This document shows positions 8,676 to 17,468 of a stretch of DNA of 64,000 nucleotides, in pieces. The position numbers and the translations under genes are program-made. Within the stretch, counting starts at the first letter, position 1; the number at the start of each line of letters is the position of its first letter. The notes beneath the pieces are model-generated. The model saw nothing but the letters and a program-made list of their open reading frames with translations, searched no databases and had not been told where the DNA came from. Source of the stretch: a bacterium SCSIO 12827 (lineage in GTDB: Bacteria; Pseudomonadota; Alphaproteobacteria; Rhodospirillales; Casp-alpha2); NCBI GenBank assembly GCA_024397995.1, contig CP073746.1, positions 2,108,001 through 2,172,000 of the forward strand. Reading direction: 5' to 3'.

Positions 8676-10403
8676 ATGGGATCGCACGCGACCCTGCCCT
8701 ATCTGCGGGAAACGATCATCTTCCTGATCGCTGCCGGCGTTATGGTTCCCCTGTTCCACCGCTTCCGCGTCAGCCCGGTCCTCGGCTATCTGGTCGTCGG
8801 CGGGGTCATCGGCCCTTTCGGCCTGGGCCTGCTGGCTGATGATTTTCCGATCCTGTCCGAGGTCGTGATCTCGGACATCGCGGGCGTTCAGGCGCTTGCT
8901 GAACTGGGCATCGTGTTTCTTCTGTTCACCATCGGCCTCGAACTGTCGCTCGAACGGCTATGGGCCATGCGCCGGCTGGTGTTCGGCCTGGGCAGCCTGC
9001 AGGTCCTGGTGACCAGCACGATCATCGGCCTGATCGCCTTCGAATTCGGCAACTCGGTACGGGCGTCGATCGTGCTCGGCGCCTGCCTTGCCCTGTCGTC
9101 GACGGCGATCGTCATGCAGCTTTTGTTGGAGGGCCGCCGGATCGGCACGCCCCTGGGCCGGTCCAGCTTCGCGATCCTTCTGATGCAGGATCTGGCCGTG
9201 GTGCCCATCCTGTTCGTGGTCGGCGTGCTCGGCACCAAGGTCGACAGCGGGTTCGGGTGGGATCTCGCCCTGGCGCTGGGCAAGGCGGGGTTGACCATCG
9301 TGCTGATCTATATGGGCGGGCGGCTGATCCTGCGCCCGGCCCTGCGTCTGGTCGCGCAGACCCGCAGCCCGGAAATGTTCATGGCGGCGGTCCTGCTTAC
9401 CGTCATCGGCATCGCCGCAATCACCGGCTATGCCGGCCTGTCCATGGCGCTCGGCGCCTTCCTGGCGGGCCTGTTACTGGCAGAAACGGAATACAGCCAC
9501 GAAATCGAGGTCGATCTCGAACCCTTCAAGGGCTTGATGCTGGGCCTGTTCTTCATGTCCGTCGGCATGGGCATCGACTGGCGGGTGATCGGCGACGAGC
9601 CGATGTGGATTCCCTTGTCCGTCCTCGGCCTGTTTCTTGTGAAGTCGGTCATCACGGCAGGCCTCTGTCTTGCCTTCGGCCTGCCCCGTCATACCTCGCT
9701 CGAAGCCGGCCTGCTGTTAGGCCAGGGCGGTGAATTCGCCTTCATCGTCGTCGGCTTGGCCATGAGCCTGTCCCTGCTGCCGGCGGATGTCGGACAGTTC
9801 ATGCTGATCGTCGCCGGCCTGACCATGCTGGTCACGCCGCTGGTCGCCAAAGCCGCGGAGATGCTTGCCGGCCGTATGGAGCGTGAAGAAACAACCCGCG
9901 CCCACCAAGGCAACCTGGCAGCCATCGGGGATATGGAGGGCCATGTCATTTTGGCCGGGTTCGGGCGGTTCGGGCGCACCCTGGCCAATACCCTACAGGC
10001 GGAATCCATCGCTTACATCGCGCTCGACACGGACCCCGGGCATGTCGCCCGCGCACGGGCCGAAAACCTGCCTGTATTCTATGGCGACGCCTCGCGCCTT
10101 GATCTGCTGAATCGCGCCCATATCGAACGCTGCGCCGCCGTCGTCGTTACCATGGACAACCCCGCGGCAGCGGAACGGATCGTCGGTGAAATCCGCAGCA
10201 CTTGGCCACTGGTCGCCGTCTATGCGCGGGCACGTGACAAGGCGCATGCGGTCCGCATGATGAATGCCGGCGCAACCCAGGCCGTGCCGGAATCGATTGA
10301 GGGCAGCCTGCAACTGGCCGGGCGCGTGCTGTCTGGCCTGGGGGCGACGGAAGAGGTCGTGCGCCGCCGGTTGGAACACCAGCGTTCGATCGAGGAACTG
10401 TAA
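8676..10403 (+). CDS. CPA2-family monovalent cation/proton antiporter with TrkA-N domain (KefB/KefC-like)
   Basis: This protein of 575 residues carries about 12-13 membrane segments (residues 8-400) of the Na+/H+ exchanger fold, including LFTIGLELS, LSSTAIVMQLL and LLMQDLAVVPI. A Rossmann RCK/TrkA-N domain follows from about residue 420, with the nucleotide-binding motif AGFGRFGRTLA. This is the KefB/KefC architecture: potassium efflux coupled to proton entry and gated by ligand binding to the RCK domain. There is no kefF/kefG-type ancillary gene beside it. The ATG at 8676 starts just before the first hydrophobic helix. Ion preference cannot be read from sequence. Confidence 0.88.
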   Translation: MGSHATLPYLRETIIFLIAAGVMVPLFHRFRVSPVLGYLVVGGVIGPFGLGLLADDFPILSEVVISDIAGVQALAELGIVFLLFTIGLELSLERLWAMRRLVFGLGSLQVLVTSTIIGLIAFEFGNSVRASIVLGACLALSSTAIVMQLLLEGRRIGTPLGRSSFAILLMQDLAVVPILFVVGVLGTKVDSGFGWDLALALGKAGLTIVLIYMGGRLILRPALRLVAQTRSPEMFMAAVLLTVIGIAAITGYAGLSMALGAFLAGLLLAETEYSHEIEVDLEPFKGLMLGLFFMSVGMGIDWRVIGDEPMWIPLSVLGLFLVKSVITAGLCLAFGLPRHTSLEAGLLLGQGGEFAFIVVGLAMSLSLLPADVGQFMLIVAGLTMLVTPLVAKAAEMLAGRMEREETTRAHQGNLAAIGDMEGHVILAGFGRFGRTLANTLQAESIAYIALDTDPGHVARARAENLPVFYGDASRLDLLNRAHIERCAAVVVTMDNPAAAERIVGEIRSTWPLVAVYARARDKAHAVRMMNAGATQAVPESIEGSLQLAGRVLSGLGATEEVVRRRLEHQRSIEEL

Positions 10404-10422
10404 CGCCGGAGGCTGGGCGCCC

Positions 10423-10980
10423 TTAGAACGGAATCCAGGAGTGTTCCTTGGAATAATGCAGGTAGCCGATGCTGGCCCCGGCGCGCAGGCCGACGCCCGT
10501 GCGGATCGGCGCCAGGATCACCTTGCCCGACTGCTGGTAGTTGATGCCGACACCGGCGACCACATAAAAGCTGCCGTCAACACCCGGATAGCGTTGAAAC
10601 AGGGCCTCCGTGTCATCTAGGTTATAGATCAACGTGAACACCTTGGACGCATTACCGCCGAAATCGAAACCAATGGACGGCCCCTGCCAGTAGACTTGGC
10701 GGCCTCCGCCGGCCTTGCGTTCCAACATGCCTTCGCCATAGCGCAGACCGACGCCGATGGCGCCGGACGCTTCTTCGCCCAGGATCACCGCGTTGGGCTG
10801 TCCCTGTTCGGCAAAGACCTTCTGAATGGCCTCGGCCAAGCCTTTGGTGGTGGCCCCGAAGAAGCCCTTGGCCTTGGCCATGATTTCGTCCTGGCTGTAG
10901 GTATCGTCGGCATGGGCGGGTGCGGCGACCGTAACGGTGGCGGCAAGAACGCAAGCGAACAGCGTGGGTATCAGACGCAT
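10423..10980 (-). CDS. Secreted DUF1134-family protein
   Basis: A 185-residue exported protein starts with a clear signal peptide (residues 1-24, ending AHA). The mature part has the repeated GV-GL-YG-G pattern and the phrases SIGFDFGGNASKVFTLIYNL and GVGINYQQSGKVILAPIRTGVGLRAG that mark the alphaproteobacterial DUF1134 family. Its molecular role is not established. It is convergent with the antiporter gene, 19 bp apart, and reads away from a long AT-rich intergenic region. Confidence 0.82.
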   Translation of the reverse strand: MRLIPTLFACVLAATVTVAAPAHADDTYSQDEIMAKAKGFFGATTKGLAEAIQKVFAEQGQPNAVILGEEASGAIGVGLRYGEGMLERKAGGGRQVYWQGPSIGFDFGGNASKVFTLIYNLDDTEALFQRYPGVDGSFYVVAGVGINYQQSGKVILAPIRTGVGLRAGASIGYLHYSKEHSWIPF

Positions 10981-11125
10981 GGGAATTGTTGCTCCTTGGG
11001 TTCGTCCGGAATGCGGCCCGAAAATATCCCCGGGCCGCAGGATATCTTCCCCACTCTAGGGGCGGGAATGCGGCGATCCAATGACAATGGTCACAAATGG
11101 CCCCCGCGCGCATCTCCGGATTTAT

Positions 11126-11143
11126 TGCAACGCAATATTTTCA
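11126..11143 (+). repeat. 18-bp direct repeat, copy 1
   Basis: TGCAACGCAATATTTTCA. Its left half is embedded in the inverted repeat ATTGC-AAC-GCAAT. A second copy with one mismatch lies 167 bp downstream, and both are in the AT-rich intergenic region, so a protein-binding site is the natural guess. Confidence 0.55.
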
Positions 11144-11292
11144 ACACACACCGCCCTTCTGTTAATTTTCCCTGCAACATCAGGTCGGAGAAAATAATTT
11201 CTTTTATTCCATGTTATTACAATAGAAATGCAATCCTTATTACTCACAGAAATTGCGCGCCATGACGTCAATTCGAGAAATTTTGATGATTG

Positions 11293-11310
11293 TGCAACGC
11301 AACATTTTCA
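11293..11310 (+). repeat. 18-bp direct repeat, copy 2
   Basis: TGCAACGCAACATTTTCA. It differs from copy 1 at one base and lies about 175 bp before the chemoreceptor start. Confidence 0.55.
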
Positions 11311-11486
11311 GCTTAAGATTTTCACCATAGACATGCAGACCCCAGCGCCGGGAACCTGCACGCATCGAACGGCGGCACCACGCCGCCCCATGCTTCGGAC
11401 GTGAACAGGGAGCCTCGACCAACCCGCGTCAGCGCCGGCACATCGGGTCACCAGAGACTTTCTGACGATTGAAAGGATGTGATTCC

Positions 11487-12920
11487 ATGATCGCCAGATT
11501 GATCGCCTTTCCGCAGAAAACCGTGGACAGCGACACCGGACGTGCCAACCGGCTTTCGGAAATTCTAAGCCTCTTGAATCGGGTCGCCGCCATCGCCGAC
11601 GATGCCCGCAAGGACGAGAAAACCGCTTTCGAAGAGGTCTTCGAGCAAGTTTGTTCCTTCACCGGCTGGCCCATCGGCCATCTTTACGTGCGCGATCCGG
11701 GCGATCACCTGCGCTACGTGTCACGTGACGTGTGGCGGCTGGAGCCGGACATGGACACCGCCGCCATCGCCGAATTCATGACCCTGAGCAAGAACACGGT
11801 GTTCACCCGAGGCACCGGCCTGGTCGGCATCATCGCCGAAACCGGCGAAGCCCGTGCGGTGGAGGATGTGACCGTCCTGCCCCAGTTCCTGCGCGCAGAG
11901 GCGGCACAGCGCAACGAAGTGCGCGGGTTCTTCGGCTTTCCCGTGATGCTGGACGGCGCCTGCGTGGCCGTGGCCGAGTTCTACGGCCGCCAGACGGGCC
12001 TGCTCGACGACACATCGCTTGAAATCATGACCTATGTATCGTCGCAACTGGCTCGCGTGTTCGAGCGTCAGGCCTTCGAAAAACGCAGGACGGCCCTGAT
12101 GGACCAGTTTGAAACCAGCGTGCAGAGCGCCGTGGGGCGGCTTGGTGCCGCCTCGGGTGAATTGACGGGTTCGGCCGGCGAACTGGGGCAACGCTGCGGG
12201 GCGACCGCCGACGCCTGCGCCAAGGTCGGAGCCGGGATCGCCGACATTTCTGCCGCCGCCGGATCCTTGAAATCCGCCATGGCCGCCCTCGACGACGCCG
12301 AACGCAACACGGAAAGCAAGACCTCGGCCGTAATCGGCACGGTCAACCAGTTGGCCGGTGAACTGCGCGATGCCGTGACTCAACTTGAGAGATCCAACCA
12401 GGCCGCCCAGGACATCGGCGAGATCACCAGAAACGTCAGCGAAATCGCGGGACAAGTCCGCATGCTGGGCCTCAACGCCACCATCGAGGCGGCACGCGCC
12501 GGCGAGATGGGCAAGGGATTCGCCATCGTCGCCAGCGAGATCAAGAACCTGGCGCAGCAGTCCGAAGCCGCCTCCGGATGCATCGCCGAGCAGATCTCCG
12601 GCTTGCAGGACACCGTACGCGCCAGCGCCGTCAACATGGCGAGCGTGGCCGGCAAGATGGAGGATCTGGTGCAGACTGTCCATGGCATGGCCCAGGTCCT
12701 GAGCGGCCAGAAGCAGGCTACGAGCACCATCGGCCGCCATGTCGCCGACTCTCAGGAGACAGTTGCGGGCATCACCGCAGACGTGGCGCTGATGGACGAG
12801 GCCATGGCGGTGTTATCGGAACTGTCCCGGGGACTCGGTCGCTTGGCGGCGGACCTGGAAGGCACCGCCCATGACGTATCCCACTCGGGCGAAGCCTTCA
12901 TGACCGCTATGCGGGGCTGA
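11487..12920 (+). CDS. Soluble GAF-domain methyl-accepting chemotaxis protein
   Basis: The protein of 477 residues has a GAF sensor domain (about 25-200) followed by a coiled-coil methyl-accepting signalling domain (about 210-470). The tip is conserved as EIAGQVRMLGLNATIEAARAGEMGKGFAIVA, here split around residues 320-350. No transmembrane helix or HAMP domain is present, so it is a cytoplasmic receptor sensing an internal ligand and signalling to CheA/CheW. I chose the ATG at 11487 because AAAGGA lies 9 bp before it; the frame extends to a TTG at 11469 without a ribosome site. No che genes are near. Confidence 0.88.
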   Translation: MIARLIAFPQKTVDSDTGRANRLSEILSLLNRVAAIADDARKDEKTAFEEVFEQVCSFTGWPIGHLYVRDPGDHLRYVSRDVWRLEPDMDTAAIAEFMTLSKNTVFTRGTGLVGIIAETGEARAVEDVTVLPQFLRAEAAQRNEVRGFFGFPVMLDGACVAVAEFYGRQTGLLDDTSLEIMTYVSSQLARVFERQAFEKRRTALMDQFETSVQSAVGRLGAASGELTGSAGELGQRCGATADACAKVGAGIADISAAAGSLKSAMAALDDAERNTESKTSAVIGTVNQLAGELRDAVTQLERSNQAAQDIGEITRNVSEIAGQVRMLGLNATIEAARAGEMGKGFAIVASEIKNLAQQSEAASGCIAEQISGLQDTVRASAVNMASVAGKMEDLVQTVHGMAQVLSGQKQATSTIGRHVADSQETVAGITADVALMDEAMAVLSELSRGLGRLAADLEGTAHDVSHSGEAFMTAMRG

Positions 12921-12941
12921 TTCGCCGCCGTATTGCCCTGC

Positions 12942-13340
12942 TTAGCGGTCCGGCAGGTTGATCGTCACCGTTGCCTTGCCGTAGCCATGCACCTTGTCAT
13001 GGGCCCGCACGATCACGTTTTTGATCCCTGAGGGCACCTTCACCCCGTCGGTCGAGCGCGTGAACGGTTGCTCGTCGACATGCGGATGATACAGAACCCG
13101 GCGATCCAGCAGAGTCCCGTCCGGCGCCAGAACCTCGAAATTGTCGGCGTAATGGTCCCAGCCCGTGTCGCCGTGGTGAACGGTCGCGGTCACCGTATAG
13201 GTGCCGTCACCGTTGGGTGACGCCTCTGCATGAACGACACGGGGCGCATCGGCCTGGGCGGCGCCACCAGCCAGCATCAGCGCCAGCATCAGCGACAGAA
13301 CCATGACGGCGGTGGGAAACGTTCGGGTCAGATGGGGCAT
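12942..13340 (-). CDS. Small exported protein of unknown function
   Basis: This 132-residue protein has a signal peptide (residues 1-31, ending AQA). The mature domain is beta-rich, with YTVTATVHHGDTGWDHYADNFEV followed later by a YHPHVDEQPFTRS segment containing two His and acidic residues. An Ig-like or metal-binding periplasmic fold is plausible but not demonstrated. It is divergent from the microprotein gene at 13506; the LexA box at 13450 lies in the shared upstream region, so SOS control of this gene too is possible. Confidence 0.7.
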   Translation of the reverse strand: MPHLTRTFPTAVMVLSLMLALMLAGGAAQADAPRVVHAEASPNGDGTYTVTATVHHGDTGWDHYADNFEVLAPDGTLLDRRVLYHPHVDEQPFTRSTDGVKVPSGIKNVIVRAHDKVHGYGKATVTINLPDR

Positions 13341-13449
13341 GTCGGAGCTTCCCTTTCAATTTCCTCTGGGAAAACCCCCGGAAGTCTTTGGATTTTAGGT
13401 CGGAAAAACGGCGGCAGCCAAGGGCATAACGAAAAAGTGTTGACTAAAT

Positions 13450-13464
13450 GTTCTTGTTATGTTC
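13450..13464 (+). promoter_or_regulatory. LexA operator (alphaproteobacterial SOS box)
   Basis: GTTCTTGTTATGTTC is an exact GTTC-N7-GTTC direct repeat, the established LexA box of Alphaproteobacteria. It lies just downstream of a -35-like TTGACT (13440-13445), so bound LexA would cover the core promoter. It is 41 bp upstream of the 26-codon ORF at 13506. Confidence 0.8.
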
Positions 13465-13505
13465 TTTTCTGGTCACACGATGATTCAACCCTGGGAGTGA
13501 CCCCG

Positions 13506-13586
13506 ATGACCATTTCGCGCCTTCATGAACTGTTCGCCCTCGCCGTCATGTTCACCGCCGGCTATGCCTGCATGGTGGTCGGCTAA
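13506..13586 (+). CDS. LexA-boxed 26-residue single-pass membrane microprotein (SidA-like in layout)
   Basis: The peptide is 26 residues: a short polar head MTISRLHE, then an 18-residue hydrophobic stretch (LFALAVMF through CMVVG) that can span the membrane once. The ATG follows GGGAG at 13493-13497, and a perfect LexA box lies upstream. In Caulobacter the 29-residue SOS-induced SidA peptide is of this size and topology and blocks division through FtsW. I see no reliable sequence similarity to SidA, so function is inferred from size, topology and LexA control. The gene is convergent with the thioesterase gene. Confidence 0.65.
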   Translation: MTISRLHELFALAVMFTAGYACMVVG

Positions 13587-13613
13587 GGCCGTTGCCGCCG
13601 CGCCTTCGTCGCC

Positions 13614-14033
13614 TCAGGGCTTGAGAACCGGACGCTTCTTCCCGTTCTCGTCCAAGGCGACGAAGGTGAAGATTCCTTCCGTCACCCTGACCCGCCGGTC
13701 ACGCGCCCGCTGACGCAGGGCCCAGGCTTCGATCCGCAGGGCGATTGAGGTATTACCGACGCGCACGACTTCGGCGTAACAGCACAGCACATCTCCGACG
13801 TTGACCGGTTTGTGGAAAATGAATCCGTCAACCGCCACGGTGGCGACCCGGCCGCCGGCGTGTTGGGCGGCGACAATGCCTCCGGCGACGTCCATTTGCG
13901 CCATCACCCAGCCGCCGAAGATGTCGCCGGACGGATTGGTGTCGGCGGGCATGGCCAGGGTCCGAATGGCCAATTCGCCCCGCGGCTGATCGTCGTGGGA
14001 AGCGGCCGAATCGGCGGAATTCTGGGTCGTCAT
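13614..14033 (-). CDS. Acyl-CoA thioesterase, YciA-type hotdog protein
   Basis: The 139-residue single hotdog domain has the YciA/BACH landmark ADTNPSGDIFGGWVMAQMDVAGG, containing the catalytic Asp in the TNPSGDIFGG region, and VDGFIFHKPVNVGDV. Such enzymes hydrolyse short to medium acyl-CoAs in the cytosol. I chose the ATG at 14033, which has AGGA upstream; a GTG at 14072 would add 13 residues that are not part of the family. It is divergent from parE. Confidence 0.88.
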   Translation of the reverse strand: MTTQNSADSAASHDDQPRGELAIRTLAMPADTNPSGDIFGGWVMAQMDVAGGIVAAQHAGGRVATVAVDGFIFHKPVNVGDVLCCYAEVVRVGNTSIALRIEAWALRQRARDRRVRVTEGIFTFVALDENGKKRPVLKP

Positions 14034-14210
14034 CACGAAATTATCCTGTTTCTGCAATAGGGAATTCAGCACAATATATGGTAATTCATTGCACCCCCCC
14101 TACCCCATCGTGGTATAGCTTGGGACAGGCTGAGGCCAGCGCAAGGCCATTCGGCCGGAACACGAAAACTAACGAACAAGCGCCCCACAAGACATGGGGC
14201 CGGATAGCCA

Positions 14211-16268
14211 ATGAGCGACCTATTTCAACACGCCCAAGACAAAAAGCAACCGGATAAGGCGCCGCCGAAAGCCGCCATGGCAAAACCCGCCAAGGCTGCC
14301 CAGCCCTCGGGCGACGGCGAGTATACCGCCAAGGACATCGAGGTTCTGGAAGGCCTGGAGCCCGTCCGACGCCGCCCCGGCATGTACATCGGCGGCACGG
14401 ATGAACGCGCCCTGCACCACTTGGCCGCGGAAATCATCGACAACTCCATGGACGAGGCCGTGGCCGGCCATGCGGGCCGCATCGAAGTCGCCCTGGGCGA
14501 GGACGGCGCGCTGACTGTGCGCGACAACGGACGCGGTATTCCCATCGACCCGCACCCCAAGTTCAAGGACAAATCGGCGCTTGAGGTCATCATGACCACG
14601 CTGCATTCCGGCGGCAAATTCTCGGGCAAGAACTACGAAACCTCGGGCGGCCTGCACGGTGTCGGGCTTTCCGTGGTCAACGCCCTGTCGTCGGAACTGG
14701 TCGTCGAGGTCGCCCGCGACAAGAAATTGTGGCGCCAGACCTATTCGCAGGGCAATCCGACCTCGAAGCTGGAGGACGCGGGTACGGTCAACAACCGGCG
14801 CGGCACCACGGTGACGTTCTCCCCCGATCCTGAGATCTTCGGCGCGCGCTGCGCCTTCAAGCCGCAGGCGCTGTACCGCATGGCGCGGTCCAAGGCCTAT
14901 CTGTTCAAGGGCGTCGAAATCCGCTGGTCCTGTGATCCCAAGCTGTTGAAGGCCGACGATCCGACCCCGGCGGAAGCCACCTTCCACTTCCCGGGCGGGC
15001 TCGGCGACTACCTGCAGGCGTCCCTGGAGGCCCGCAAATGCCTGACCGATCAGCCCTTCGTCGGCGAGGGTAAGCTGGTCGGCGGCACCGGCCGCGCCGA
15101 ATGGGCCATCGCCTGGCCGCTGGATGAGGAAGGATTCTGTTCGTCCTACTGCAACACCATTCCGACGGCCCAGGGCGGCACCCATGAAACGGGCCTGAAA
15201 TCGGCCCTGTCGCGGGGGCTGCGCGCCTATGGCGAGTTGGTCAAGAACAAGGAAGCCGCCAAGGTCCAGGCCGACGATATCACCGGCGGGGCCGCGATCA
15301 TGCTGTCCGTGTTCATCGGCGATCCGCAGTTCCAGGGACAGACCAAGGACAAGCTGGCGACGGCCGAGGCCCACCGCCTGGTCGAAACCGCGGTGCGCGA
15401 CCATTTCGACCACTGGCTGTCCGGTCATCCGGCCCAGGCCAACGCCCTTCTGGAGCATGCCATCGAGCGCGCGGAAATGCGCCTCAAGCGCCGCGCCGCC
15501 AAGGAGACCAAACGTCAGTCGGCGACCCGCCGCGTGCGCTTGCCGGGCAAACTGTCCGACTGCACGCGCAATACGTCCCAAGGTACGGAAATCTTCCTGG
15601 TCGAGGGCGACAGCGCCGGCGGCTCCGCCAAGCAGGCGCGCCTGCGCGAGACCCAGGCCGTGCTGCCCCTGCGCGGCAAGATCCTCAACGTCGCCAGCGC
15701 CACCGCCGACAAGATGCGCGCCAATCAGGAACTGTCCGACCTGATGGAAGCCTTGGGCTGCGGCACCGGCGATCAATTCATGGAAGACGACCTGCGCTAC
15801 GAGAAAGTCATCATCATGACCGACGCCGACGTCGACGGCGCCCATATCGCGTCGCTGCTCATGACCTTCTTCTTCCAGGAAATGCCCAAGCTGGTGGAAT
15901 CCGGCCACCTCTATCTCGCCCTGCCGCCGCTCTACCGGCTCAGCCAAGGCGGCAAGTCGGCCTATGCCCGCGACGACGCGCATAAGGACGAATTGATGGA
16001 GACCGTGTTCAAGGGCCGCGGCAAGGTCGACGTCAGCCGCTTCAAGGGCCTGGGCGAAATGCCGCCGTCCCAGTTGAAGGAAACCACCATGGACCCGACC
16101 AAGCGCATTCTGCTGCGCGTGACCCTGCCCACGGGCGACGGGCCCGAGATCAAGACCGAAGCCAAAAAGACGGCGAAACTGGTGGAAAGCCTGATGGGAC
16201 GGAAACCGGAACTGCGCTTCGCCTATATCCAGGAACACGCCAAGTTCGTGCAGGACATCGACATCTAG
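14211..16268 (+). CDS. parE: DNA topoisomerase IV subunit B (ParE)
   Basis: The protein of 685 residues has the GHKL ATPase domain (NSMDEAVAGHAG near residue 82, DNGRGIP near residue 105, GGLHGVGLSVVNAL near residue 148) and the TOPRIM domain (EGDSAGGSAKQ near residue 465, DADVDGAHI near residue 538). Absence of the long GyrB insertions and the sequence RETQAVLPLRGKILNV point to ParE rather than GyrB. With ParC it forms the tetramer that decatenates daughter chromosomes. An alanine- and lysine-rich N-terminal extension of about 35 residues precedes the ATPase. parC is not in this window. Confidence 0.95.
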   Translation: MSDLFQHAQDKKQPDKAPPKAAMAKPAKAAQPSGDGEYTAKDIEVLEGLEPVRRRPGMYIGGTDERALHHLAAEIIDNSMDEAVAGHAGRIEVALGEDGALTVRDNGRGIPIDPHPKFKDKSALEVIMTTLHSGGKFSGKNYETSGGLHGVGLSVVNALSSELVVEVARDKKLWRQTYSQGNPTSKLEDAGTVNNRRGTTVTFSPDPEIFGARCAFKPQALYRMARSKAYLFKGVEIRWSCDPKLLKADDPTPAEATFHFPGGLGDYLQASLEARKCLTDQPFVGEGKLVGGTGRAEWAIAWPLDEEGFCSSYCNTIPTAQGGTHETGLKSALSRGLRAYGELVKNKEAAKVQADDITGGAAIMLSVFIGDPQFQGQTKDKLATAEAHRLVETAVRDHFDHWLSGHPAQANALLEHAIERAEMRLKRRAAKETKRQSATRRVRLPGKLSDCTRNTSQGTEIFLVEGDSAGGSAKQARLRETQAVLPLRGKILNVASATADKMRANQELSDLMEALGCGTGDQFMEDDLRYEKVIIMTDADVDGAHIASLLMTFFFQEMPKLVESGHLYLALPPLYRLSQGGKSAYARDDAHKDELMETVFKGRGKVDVSRFKGLGEMPPSQLKETTMDPTKRILLRVTLPTGDGPEIKTEAKKTAKLVESLMGRKPELRFAYIQEHAKFVQDIDI

Positions 16269-16326
16269 TCACCGGCCGGCCTGAGCAACCCGCAAAGCCG
16301 CCCCCTGCCGTCGCGGCGGTCGCCGC

Positions 16327-17298
16327 TCAGTTCAACAGGTCGTCGGAAGGATCAAGGCCTGTCGCCTCGTCCATCCCCAGCATGAGGTTCAGGCATTGCA
16401 CCGCCTGGCCGGACGCCCCCTTGCCCAGGTTGTCGAGCAGCGCCGTCAGCACTGCCTGGCCCGTGGCTTCGTTGGCGAAGACGAAAAGCTTCAGGTCGTT
16501 GGTGCCGTTCAGTCCCTCGGGTTCAAGATGCCCCAACCCAAGCGCCGCGTCATAACCTTCGACGGTGACGAAGCGTCGCCCGGCGTAATGGTCGGCGAGC
16601 ACCGTATGCAGGTCCTTGGCCGTCGGCGTGCCCGGCAGCGACCACAAGGGCACCGGAATCTGCACGATCATGCCCTGGCGATAACGCGCAACGGAGGGCA
16701 CGAAGATCGGTGCGTGGTTCAACCCTGAATACTTGTGGATTTCCGGCACGTGCTTGTGCGCCAGGCCGAGCGCATAGACCCGCACAGCGGTGTCGATATG
16801 GCCTTCCGCATTCGGGTCTTCGAAAGCTTCGATCAGCTGCCGCCCGCCGCCGGAATAGCCTGACACGGCGTTGATGCTGGCGGCAAAGTCCTTGGGCAGC
16901 AGCCCCGCCGACACCAACGGGTGCAGCAGCGACACGGAAGCAACGGCGTAGCAGCCCGTGTTGGCCACGCGCGCCGCACCGGCGACCGTGGCCTCATGGC
17001 CCTTGTCGTATTCCGGGAAGCCGTAAGTCCAGCCCTGGGCCGTGCGATGGGCGGTCGAGGCATCGATCACCCGGGTCGAATTGTTTTCAATCAGGGTCAC
17101 GGATTCCTTGGCCGCCGCATCGGGCAGGCAGAGGATCGCGACGTCCGCCGCGTTCAGCAACTCGGCCCGCGCCGCCGGGTCCTTGCGGCGGTCATCGGCC
17201 AGACGCAACAGGTCCACGTCGGCGCGGCGGGACAGGCGCTGGCTGATCTGCAGTCCCGTGGTCCCTACTTCCCCGTCGATGAACACCTTGGCAGTCAT
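16327..17298 (-). CDS. argC: N-acetyl-gamma-glutamyl-phosphate reductase, type 2 (ArgC)
   Basis: This 323-residue enzyme reduces N-acetylglutamyl phosphate to the semialdehyde with NADPH in arginine synthesis. The short form begins with MTAKVFIDGEVGTTG, carries the active-site cysteine Cys116 in NTGCYA, and has HKHVPEIHKY near residue 183, as in the argC2 class. In many alphaproteobacteria argC2 directly follows rplM-rpsI. Here the ribosomal pair lies 1.9 kb away with two unrelated genes between. It is divergent from the MetX-like gene. Confidence 0.94.
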   Translation of the reverse strand: MTAKVFIDGEVGTTGLQISQRLSRRADVDLLRLADDRRKDPAARAELLNAADVAILCLPDAAAKESVTLIENNSTRVIDASTAHRTAQGWTYGFPEYDKGHEATVAGAARVANTGCYAVASVSLLHPLVSAGLLPKDFAASINAVSGYSGGGRQLIEAFEDPNAEGHIDTAVRVYALGLAHKHVPEIHKYSGLNHAPIFVPSVARYRQGMIVQIPVPLWSLPGTPTAKDLHTVLADHYAGRRFVTVEGYDAALGLGHLEPEGLNGTNDLKLFVFANEATGQAVLTALLDNLGKGASGQAVQCLNLMLGMDEATGLDPSDDLLN

Positions 17299-17468
17299 GG
17301 TCTTGGTCCTTGTGGTTGCTTGGCCTTGTCGCGAAATGATCTTTGCGCCGACAGGGTATAGGCGTAGCCGGCCTCGCGCGCAACAATGCGCATTGATCCT
17401 TCGGGCATCACGGGTCTAGAGTTTCCGCCACATCCTGCCGCCCCTCCTTTTCCGAAAGCCCCATTCTC

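Larger units (their letters stand above)
10981..11486. other. AT-rich intergenic region upstream of the chemoreceptor gene
   Basis: These 506 bases separate the divergent DUF1134 and chemoreceptor genes. From about 11100 to 11330 the DNA is markedly poorer in GC than its surroundings. I see no convincing coding frame. It holds two near-identical 18-base motifs (11126-11143 and 11293-11310) and probably the promoters for both genes. Confidence 0.6.

Noticed and set aside
14220-16238. A very long open frame antisense to parE (and similar long antisense frames across glnA, phaC, nrdJ, recJ)
   Set aside because: The plus-strand genes have full family motifs; long antisense frames are expected in GC-rich DNA, and these have low-complexity composition and no recognisable domains.
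17299-17468. A SAM-II or SAM-I riboswitch before the MetX-like gene
   Set aside because: Neither conserved core nor pseudoknot partner is visible in this gap.
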